Of a stretch of 30,458 nt of DNA, positions 24,862 to 30,458 are shown one piece after another. A model generated the notes under the pieces. It was given only the letters and a program-made list of their open reading frames with translations. It was not told the origin of the DNA and did no database searches. Source of the stretch: Flavobacteriaceae bacterium (GTDB taxonomy: Bacteria; Bacteroidota; Bacteroidia; Flavobacteriales; Flavobacteriaceae). Position 1 is the stretch's first letter. Each line of letters begins with the position of its first letter. Location of the stretch: assembly GCA_029245825.1 (NCBI GenBank), contig JAQWON010000124.1:1-30458 (forward strand), written 5' to 3'. The translations under genes were made by a program, and so were the position numbers.

Positions 24862-24892
24862 CAAAAATATATTTTTAAGTTAAAATCGCAAG
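24862..24892 (-). promoter_or_regulatory. Bacteroidota-type promoter for DUF2795-secA
   Basis: On the minus strand CTTG (24892-24889; consensus TTTG), exactly 19 nt, then TATTTTTG (24869-24862) matches TAnnTTTG. The ATG lies 18 nt beyond the -7 box, giving a leader of about 11 nt and no Shine-Dalgarno. The rest of the 24845-25127 gap is AT-rich, with only a 12-bp palindrome TTTTAGCTAAAA (25083-25094) before the DUF4105 gene. Confidence 0.7.
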
Positions 24893-25127
24893 AATTGTTA
24901 GTGTTTTTTTTTGATTACTCTATTTAATCTCTTCTATATTAAAATCAATTGAAAATTTTCTGATTAAAAATAAAGTAATAGTCTGAAAGTCTCTTAAACA
25001 ATGATATTATCAATTCACTTGCATCTTATATAATTTAATTTTAAAAAAATTACAAACTAAATATATCTATATTTATTATAAATTTTAGCTAAAAATAATT
25101 TTTGGAATGCAAGAAAGTTTCTCTAGA

Positions 25128-26321
25128 ATGAAAATTAAATTTTTAAAATTTTCATTCTTATTTTTTTTATATCCTTTTATTTTATTTTCTAATGGGAATG
25201 ACAATGAGTTATTTTCTATAATAACAATTGGTCCATACCAAAATGAGCTATATAGCGCCTTTGGCCATTCTGGAGTAAGGTATCAAAATTTCGAGCAAGG
25301 ACTAGACATATTTTACAACTACGGCATTTTTGATTTTAATCAGCCAAATTTTTATACAAATTATGTAAAAGGTAAATTAACATATATGGTTGGCAAGAAT
25401 CAATATAGTTTTTCTGAAAGATACTATTCTAATCAAAAGAGGTATATAAAAGAGCAGTTTCTAAATTTAAGTTCTGAAGAAAAAATTTTTTTACTTGATT
25501 ATCTTGAAAATAATATTAAAAAAGAAAACAGGTTTTACCCCTATAACTATATTTTTAACAATTGTTCAACTAAAATTAGAGATGTTTTAGAACTTACGAT
25601 TGGAGAAAAATTAAAGTTTAATGATCCACCTGCTAATTTGTCCTATCGATCACTAATAGACAGGTACTTAGATAATTATAAATGGGCAGATATAGGGATA
25701 GATATTTGTTTAGGAACTAAAATTGATGATAAATCATCTAATTATGATGCTATGTTTTTACCTGAATATCTATTTTCTTCATTGGGAAATGCAACTGTAG
25801 GAGACAAAAAACTTGTATTTGAAACAAGAATTAATAATTTAGATCAGGATCAGATTATTTCAGGAAGAATTATATCTCCAAAAATAGTTTTCTGTATTTT
25901 CCTAATTATTTCTTTATTAGCTTCATTTAAGCAGATTAATAATAAATCCGGATATAATTACTATCCGCTCAGGAACATAAAATCCAACTCCAGATTTGTT
26001 TATTTTGATTGTTTTCTATTCTTCATATCTGGATTAGTTGGTTTACTTATTTCATATTTATGGGTTTTTACAGATCATATTTCTACTAATAATCTAAATA
26101 TTTTATGGGCATTTCCATTAAATATTTTAGTTCCTTTCTTCATTATAAAAAAAAGAGACTCAAGGTTTTTAAATAATTATATGATTCTATATAGTTTTTT
26201 AACATTTTTAATTATTTTTTTATGGTTTTTATATCCTGAATTTTTTAATAATAGTTTAATGATATTTGTTTTATCAATTTTTTTGAGATCAATATCAAAC
26301 GTTATTGATTACATAAGGTGA
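25128..26321 (+). CDS. DUF4105 (Lnb-N-like) membrane protein
   Basis: A 397-residue envelope protein of unknown function. A hydrophobic signal or anchor (MKIKFLKFSFLFFLYPFILF) precedes the DUF4105 domain (about 25-210), with the conserved ELYSAFGHSGVR, NYGIFDFNQPNFYTNYVKGKL and NNCSTKIRD segments. The His of FGHS and Cys of NNCS suggest a papain/NlpC-like catalytic pair, but this is inference. The C-terminal half has five hydrophobic helices. An ATG at 25107 is in frame, but 25128 gives the better signal and lies behind a -7-like sequence (AATTTTTG, 25097-25104). The next gene, pssA, starts 88 nt downstream. Confidence 0.8.
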   Translation: MKIKFLKFSFLFFLYPFILFSNGNDNELFSIITIGPYQNELYSAFGHSGVRYQNFEQGLDIFYNYGIFDFNQPNFYTNYVKGKLTYMVGKNQYSFSERYYSNQKRYIKEQFLNLSSEEKIFLLDYLENNIKKENRFYPYNYIFNNCSTKIRDVLELTIGEKLKFNDPPANLSYRSLIDRYLDNYKWADIGIDICLGTKIDDKSSNYDAMFLPEYLFSSLGNATVGDKKLVFETRINNLDQDQIISGRIISPKIVFCIFLIISLLASFKQINNKSGYNYYPLRNIKSNSRFVYFDCFLFFISGLVGLLISYLWVFTDHISTNNLNILWAFPLNILVPFFIIKKRDSRFLNNYMILYSFLTFLIIFLWFLYPEFFNNSLMIFVLSIFLRSISNVIDYIR

Positions 26322-26409
26322 AAAAGTAATCGAGAATAAAATTGATATTATTAACTAATATTTATATTGATTACATGTGTATATTGCTTATTAATTCTCT
26401 AAAATCTAA

Positions 26410-27174
26410 ATGATTAGAAATATAATCCCATCATTTTTCACTTCGTTAAATCTTATTTCAGGCTGCATAGCAGTCTATTTTGTATTTTCTTCTAAGTTTG
26501 AGATAACATTTTATTTCTTGTTACTAGGAATTTTATTTGATTTTTTTGATGGTTTTTTTGCCAGGATTCTAGATTCGGAAACTGATTTTGGAGTTCAACT
26601 AGATTCAATGGCAGACGTAATAACTAGTGGTTTTTTACCTGGCGTTATACTCAGTCAAATATTTATTTTAAACGGCAATTCTTCAACAGTAATTGATTTA
26701 AGTTTTTTTGTGGATGAAAAAATAGAATTTACGCCATTGTCATTGTGCGGTTTTATATTGACGCTCGCCGCAGTTAATAGATTAGCTAAGTTTAATCTTG
26801 AATCAAAGGATAATAATCATAAAGACTTCAGGGGACTTCCTGCTCCAGCCATGGCAATTTTTTTTGGTTCTTTCCCATTATTAACTAAATCGCCAAGTTT
26901 TTTATTTTTAAAACCAATATTACTATCAAATATTACTTTAATTTTTTTAGCAATTTTTTTTAGTTTTTTAATGAATTCAAACTTTAAATTTTTTTCCATC
27001 AAGTCACTAAAAGGAAACACTTTAGATAAAATATTTAAAATAGGAATAGTTTTGATTGGTATTGTTTTGATTTTTATTTTTGGATTAGCAGGTTTTACAG
27101 TAACTATAGCTTCTTATATATTTTTAAATTTAATTAAAAATATTTTAGACATAAAAAAAGAAGTTAGAGATTGA
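26410..27174 (+). CDS. pssA: CDP-diacylglycerol-serine phosphatidyltransferase
   Basis: Inner-membrane enzyme that makes phosphatidylserine from CDP-diacylglycerol and serine, leading to phosphatidylethanolamine. The 254-residue, strongly hydrophobic protein carries the complete CDP-alcohol phosphotransferase motif D-x2-DG-x2-AR-x8-G-x3-D-x3-D: D44, D47, G48, A51, R52, G61, D65, D69. N-terminal NIIPSFFTSLNLISGC and the later FRGLPAPAMA are typical of PssA rather than PgsA. The last 11 nt overlap the end of the convergent lptB gene. No psd gene is visible. Confidence 0.9.
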   Translation: MIRNIIPSFFTSLNLISGCIAVYFVFSSKFEITFYFLLLGILFDFFDGFFARILDSETDFGVQLDSMADVITSGFLPGVILSQIFILNGNSSTVIDLSFFVDEKIEFTPLSLCGFILTLAAVNRLAKFNLESKDNNHKDFRGLPAPAMAIFFGSFPLLTKSPSFLFLKPILLSNITLIFLAIFFSFLMNSNFKFFSIKSLKGNTLDKIFKIGIVLIGIVLIFIFGLAGFTVTIASYIFLNLIKNILDIKKEVRD

Positions 27175-27904
27175 TTTTCTTTTCTCTTAATTCAAAGTTT
27201 TTTCCTAAATAAACTTTTCTAACCATCTCATCTTTTGCTAAATCCTTTGGAGCCCCTGCTTTTAATATACTGCCCTCAAACATTAAATAGGTTTTGTCAG
27301 TTATAGCAAGTGTTTCTTGAACATTATGGTCTGTTATAAGTATACCTATGTTCTTCTTTTTTAAATGGGCTACTATTCTTTGAATATCTTCAACAGCTAA
27401 TGGATCTACGCCTGCAAATGGCTCATCAAGTAAAACAAATTTTGGATCTGTAGCTAATGCCCGAGCAATTTCTGTTCTTCTTCTTTCACCACCTGACAAA
27501 AGATCACCTCTATTTTTTCTTATATGACTAAGCCCAAATTCTTCAATTAAAGAATCTGTTTTTTCTTTTTGTTCTTTTTTTGAAAGATTAGTGAGTTGAA
27601 GAACACTTAAAATATTTTCTTCCACATTTAATTTTCTAAAAACAGATGCTTCTTGAGCCAAATAACCAATTCCATATTGTGCTCTTTTGTACATAGGGAA
27701 TTTAGATATATTTTCTTTATTCAGGAAGATATTACCAGATTCTGGTTTAATAAGCCCAACAATCATATAAAAAGAGGTTGTTTTTCCAGCTCCATTCGGA
27801 CCCAATAGGCCTACTATTTCTCCCTGTTTTACACTTAGTGAAATCCCTTTAACAACTTTTTTACCCTTGTAGGATTTTTCAATTTTTTCTGCGCTTAAAA
27901 TCAT
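27164..27904 (-). CDS. lptB: LPS export ABC transporter ATPase LptB
   Basis: Cytoplasmic ATPase of the LptBFG machine, which pulls lipopolysaccharide from the inner membrane towards the outer membrane. The 246 residues contain Walker A GPNGAGKTT (35-43), a Q-loop YLAQEASVFRKL, signature LLSGGERRRTEIARAL, Walker B FVLLDEPFAGVDP and the H-loop ITDHNV. GIGYLAQEASVFRKL and GGERRR are LptB-like. It starts within the tatC stop region (4-nt overlap) and is the last gene of the kdsD-tatC-lptB operon. KdsD supplies an LPS sugar precursor, so two genes of the operon serve LPS. Confidence 0.95.
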   Translation of the reverse strand: MILSAEKIEKSYKGKKVVKGISLSVKQGEIVGLLGPNGAGKTTSFYMIVGLIKPESGNIFLNKENISKFPMYKRAQYGIGYLAQEASVFRKLNVEENILSVLQLTNLSKKEQKEKTDSLIEEFGLSHIRKNRGDLLSGGERRRTEIARALATDPKFVLLDEPFAGVDPLAVEDIQRIVAHLKKKNIGILITDHNVQETLAITDKTYLMFEGSILKAGAPKDLAKDEMVRKVYLGKNFELREKKINL

Positions 27905-28701
27905 ATATTAACTTTTTTAAAAGTTGCTTTTGAAATAAATATACTAATTTCATAAAGTATCAGAATTGGAATACTTACTATAATTTGACTGATCACATCA
28001 GGAGGAGTTATGATTGCAGCAATACTTAATACTATTACCAAGGCATACTTTCTATTCTTTTTAAGAAAAGCAGGTGTTACTATTCCTACTTTTGTTAGGA
28101 AATATATAACTATTGGCAGTTCAAATATTATCCCAGATGCTAGAACAGAAGCTCTTACAAGTCCAATATAACTACTTAAATCAAAATCATTAAAGATTTC
28201 ATTGCTAACACTATAACTTCCTAAAAAATTAATCGAAAGAGGAGTAACTACATAATATCCAAAAAATATTCCTGCAAAAAATAAAATGGATGATGAAAAA
28301 ATAAACCACTTTGCATTTTTTTTCTCATTTTGGTGGAGTCCAGGACTTACAAATTTCCAGAATTCATATACTACATATGGGAAAGCAATTATAAAGCCAG
28401 CTAACACAGATGTCCAAAGATGAGCAGAGAATTGCCCGGCGACAGTTCTGCTTTGAATTCTAAATGGCAATTCACTTATGCAAAAAATATCACTGTTCCA
28501 GATATTTTTTGAAAGGTCGCAAAAAAATCTATATGTAATGAAATCAGTTTTTTTTGGCCCGAATATTAAAGTGTCAAAAATAAAATCTTTAAAGAAAAAG
28601 GCTATTATTCCAAATAAAAATATAGATATGCAAGATCGTATCAAATGCCATCTTAATTCTTCAAGATGATCTAAAAAAGACATTTCATTTGAGTTCTTCA
28701 T
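27901..28701 (-). CDS. tatC: Twin-arginine translocase subunit TatC
   Basis: Membrane receptor for folded proteins carrying twin-arginine signals. The 266-residue protein begins with the conserved MSFLDHLEELRWHLIRS (from about residue 7), which holds the signal-binding residues of the cytoplasmic N-terminus. Six hydrophobic helices follow. The first periplasmic loop is long (about 45-95), as in other Bacteroidota. YEFWKFVSPGLHQNEKK and FGYYVVTPL are family motifs. No tatA is nearby. It overlaps kdsD upstream and lptB downstream by 4 nt each. Confidence 0.95.
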   Translation of the reverse strand: MKNSNEMSFLDHLEELRWHLIRSCISIFLFGIIAFFFKDFIFDTLIFGPKKTDFITYRFFCDLSKNIWNSDIFCISELPFRIQSRTVAGQFSAHLWTSVLAGFIIAFPYVVYEFWKFVSPGLHQNEKKNAKWFIFSSSILFFAGIFFGYYVVTPLSINFLGSYSVSNEIFNDFDLSSYIGLVRASVLASGIIFELPIVIYFLTKVGIVTPAFLKKNRKYALVIVLSIAAIITPPDVISQIIVSIPILILYEISIFISKATFKKVNI

Positions 28702-29672
28702 ATACTTATGCCTTCCTTTATTAAGTCTAAAATGTGTATTATTCCAATATATTTCCTATTTACATTAATTATAATTAATTGACCAATTTTCTTTTCCTCC
28801 ATTATCCTAAGAGCTTCTACAGCTAAAGTTTCACTACTTACAATAATTGGATTAAATGTCATTATATTCTCAGCAAGAAGATGATTGAATTTTTCACTTT
28901 TTTCAAGCATTCTTCTGATATCACCATCTGTGATTATTCCAACAATTTGATCATTTTCAATTACAGCCGTAGCTCCTAATCTTTTTTGGGTTATTTCAAT
29001 AATAACCTCAGTTATTTTAGTTGATTTTTTCACATAAGGTTTTTGATTAGGATTTATAAAATCACTTGTTTTTTTGGTAAGTCTTTTACCAAGAATTCCT
29101 CCGGGATGCACCATAGCAAAGTCCTCCGTGTTAAAATCTTTGAGAACAAGTAAGCTCATAGCTAATGCATCTCCAATTGCTAGTTGAGCAGTTGTACTGG
29201 TTGTAGGAGCTAGATTATTAGGGCATGCTTCTCTTTCAATAGGTGTAATAATTGAAAAATTAGATTCTGATGATAAGAAAGAATTTTTCTCTGAAGTTAT
29301 AGCTACAATAGTATTTTTTTTAATTTTTATTGAGGGAATTAATTCTTTAATTTCTTTTGAATCTCCACTTTTAGAAAGACATATTACTATATCGTCTTTT
29401 TTAATAACTCCTAGGTCTCCATGTATAGCATCTGCTGCATGCATAAAAATGGCAGAAGTTCCAGTTGAGTTTAAAGTAGCAACTATTTTCATTGCAATTA
29501 AGCCACTTTTACCAATTCCTGTAATAACAACTCTCCCCTTGGAATTGTTAATTAAATTGACGACACTAATAAAGGTAGAGTCAATCGAATCATTTAACAA
29601 TTTTATTGCTTTACCTTCGAGCTCTAATGTTTTTTGAGCAGTTTTTTTTATTATGGATGAATTATCACTCAA
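28698..29672 (-). CDS. kdsD: Arabinose-5-phosphate isomerase (KpsF/GutQ family)
   Basis: Converts ribulose 5-phosphate to arabinose 5-phosphate, the first step of Kdo synthesis for LPS. Of 324 residues, about 35-180 form the SIS sugar-isomerase domain with VITGIGKSGLIAMK, TGTSAIFMHAADAIHGDLG and ICLSKSGDSKEI. The linker VHPGGILGKRL leads to two CBS domains (about 205-324). The first codon is TTG at 29672-29670: the frame is open back to a stop at 29720-29718 without any ATG, and the TTG start gives the usual N-terminal helix. It is divergent from recQ and overlaps tatC by 4 nt. Confidence 0.93.
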   Translation of the reverse strand: MSDNSSIIKKTAQKTLELEGKAIKLLNDSIDSTFISVVNLINNSKGRVVITGIGKSGLIAMKIVATLNSTGTSAIFMHAADAIHGDLGVIKKDDIVICLSKSGDSKEIKELIPSIKIKKNTIVAITSEKNSFLSSESNFSIITPIEREACPNNLAPTTSTTAQLAIGDALAMSLLVLKDFNTEDFAMVHPGGILGKRLTKKTSDFINPNQKPYVKKSTKITEVIIEITQKRLGATAVIENDQIVGIITDGDIRRMLEKSEKFNHLLAENIMTFNPIIVSSETLAVEALRIMEEKKIGQLIIINVNRKYIGIIHILDLIKEGISI

Positions 29673-29720
29673 TTTTTTTGTGTATCTATTTTTCTTGTTA
29701 TATCTTATTAGGTATAATTA

Positions 29721-29728
29721 CAAATTTA
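29721..29728 (-). promoter_or_regulatory. Candidate -7 box for kdsD-tatC-lptB
   Basis: TAAATTTG on the minus strand fits TAnnTTTG in the 92-bp divergent gap between kdsD and recQ, about 49 nt before the TTG start. No good -33 box stands at the usual spacing. Confidence 0.3.
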
Positions 29729-29764
29729 GATAAATTTTAACATTAATCCTTTCTGTTTAATTGA

Positions 29765-30458
29765 GTGAAAGATTTAAAAGAATCTTTAAAAAAATTTTTT
29801 GGGTTTCCTGATTTTATAGGTTTGCAAGAAGAGGCAATAAAAAGCCTGCTTAGTAAGAAAAATACATTTGTTATAATGCCTACAGGAGGAGGGAAGTCAA
29901 TTTGTTATCAACTCCCTGCATTAATCAATGAAGGAACAGCTTTGGTAGTTTCTCCCTTGATAGCGCTAATGAAAAATCAAGTTGATCTTGTTAGAGGAGT
30001 TTCTGAAAACGATCGTATTGCCCATGTGCTTAATTCATCTCTAAGTAAAACTGAGACTAAGAAAGTTAAAGAGGATTTATTAAATGGTTTTACTAAATTA
30101 CTTTATGTAGCACCAGAATCTCTAGCTAAAAATGAAACAATAGATTTTTTTAAAAAAATAAATATTTCTTTCCTCGCTGTTGATGAAGCACATTGTATCT
30201 CAGAGTGGGGACATGATTTTCGTCCTGAATATCGAAATCTAAGATTCATTATCGAAAAAATTGATAAAAAAATTCCAATAATTGCACTTACTGCAACAGC
30301 AACTCCTAAAGTACAAGATGATATTCTTAAGAATTTAAAAATGAATACCGCATCTGTTTATAAATCTTCATTTAACCGGCCAAATCTTTTTTATGAAGTA
30401 AGAAACAAAACAAATCAAGTAATATTTGATATTATTAAGTTTATTAAAAAAAATGATG
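29765..30458 (+). CDS. recQ: ATP-dependent DNA helicase RecQ (3' part outside window)
   Basis: 3'-5' DNA helicase of recombination and replication-fork repair. The first 231 codons are present. The N-terminal Q-motif-like GFPDFIGLQEEAI is followed by Walker A MPTGGGKS (38-45) and the DEAH box VDEAHCISEWGHDFRPEY (139-156). Motif III ALTATATP (174-181) and the start of the second helicase domain at SSFNRPNLFYEV follow. GTG 29765 is the first possible start because a TGA lies immediately upstream (29762-29764); it gives MKDLKESLKKFFGF, the normal RecQ beginning. The sequence ends within the gene. Confidence 0.96.
   Translation, partial: MKDLKESLKKFFGFPDFIGLQEEAIKSLLSKKNTFVIMPTGGGKSICYQLPALINEGTALVVSPLIALMKNQVDLVRGVSENDRIAHVLNSSLSKTETKKVKEDLLNGFTKLLYVAPESLAKNETIDFFKKINISFLAVDEAHCISEWGHDFRPEYRNLRFIIEKIDKKIPIIALTATATPKVQDDILKNLKMNTASVYKSSFNRPNLFYEVRNKTNQVIFDIIKFIKKND

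Noticed and set aside
24893..25082. Search for a tRNA or small RNA gene in the gap before the DUF4105 gene
   Set aside because: The region is almost pure A/T with no cloverleaf, GC stem or terminator; I see nothing beyond the flanking promoter elements.
1..30458. CRISPR arrays, insertion sequences, prophage genes, toxin-antitoxin or defence islands
   Set aside because: No spaced direct repeats, transposase, integrase or phage structural motifs were found; the MazG-like gene alone is housekeeping-type and not evidence of a toxin-antitoxin or phage region.

Overview
The window is a strongly AT-rich, tightly packed bacterial chromosome segment. Its gene set points to a Bacteroidota genome, most likely a streamlined marine-type member of the Flavobacteriales. 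The signs are a GSII-type glutamine synthetase, a long PurM beside prfA and type-2 pyrF, a DUF2795 gene directly upstream of a roughly 1120-residue SecA with no C-terminal zinc motif, and a TorF-like porin / P-II / Amt operon. The recQ / kdsD / tatC / lptB cluster fits as well. Start codons generally lack Shine-Dalgarno sequences, and several starts sit just downstream of matches to the Bacteroidota promoter consensus (TTTG, about 19 nt, TAnnTTTG). No database search was possible, so the taxon is an inference.

Layout. 1-740 (-): 5' part of a glutamine synthetase gene cut by the window edge. 1035-4158 (+): purM, prfA, pyrF. 4174-5742 (-): exported amidohydrolase. 5870-8126 (-): nitrogen operon of outer-membrane porin, P-II regulator and ammonium channel. 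8326-8922 (-): fluoride channel crcB with a 63-residue membrane protein. 8978-9370 (+): MazG-like pyrophosphohydrolase. 9367-10413 (-): ilvE. 10517-17814 (+): TIGR01777 oxidoreductase, grpE-dnaJ, a sigma-54-type response regulator without a DNA-binding domain, an exported M28 peptidase, a MATE exporter and a PAP2 phosphatase. 17811-18705 (-): lipoprotein MsrA followed by a small frameshifted membrane-protein gene. 18727-21112 (-): glycosyltransferase and sterol-desaturase/AGMO-like enzyme. 21187-24844 (-): DUF2795 gene and secA. 25128-27174 (+): DUF4105 protein and phosphatidylserine synthase. 27164-29672 (-): kdsD, tatC, lptB, overlapping by 4 nt each. 29765-end (+): recQ, cut by the window edge.

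Functional themes are nitrogen assimilation (glutamine synthetase, P-II, Amt, porin), nucleotide synthesis (purM, pyrF), protein quality control and export (GrpE, DnaJ, SecA, TatC) and envelope building (kdsD, lptB, pssA, PAP2, glycosyltransferase, DUF4105). Most of this is core chromosome: I see no mobile element, CRISPR array, rRNA or tRNA. The points most worth a second look are the broken small gene at 17811-18016, a DnaJ that keeps only one of the two usual zinc sites, the DNA-binding-less AAA+ regulator with a variant GAFTGA loop, the secA-linked DUF2795 gene with a near-consensus promoter, and the hairpin upstream of the amidohydrolase. I found no convincing wholly new multi-gene system.
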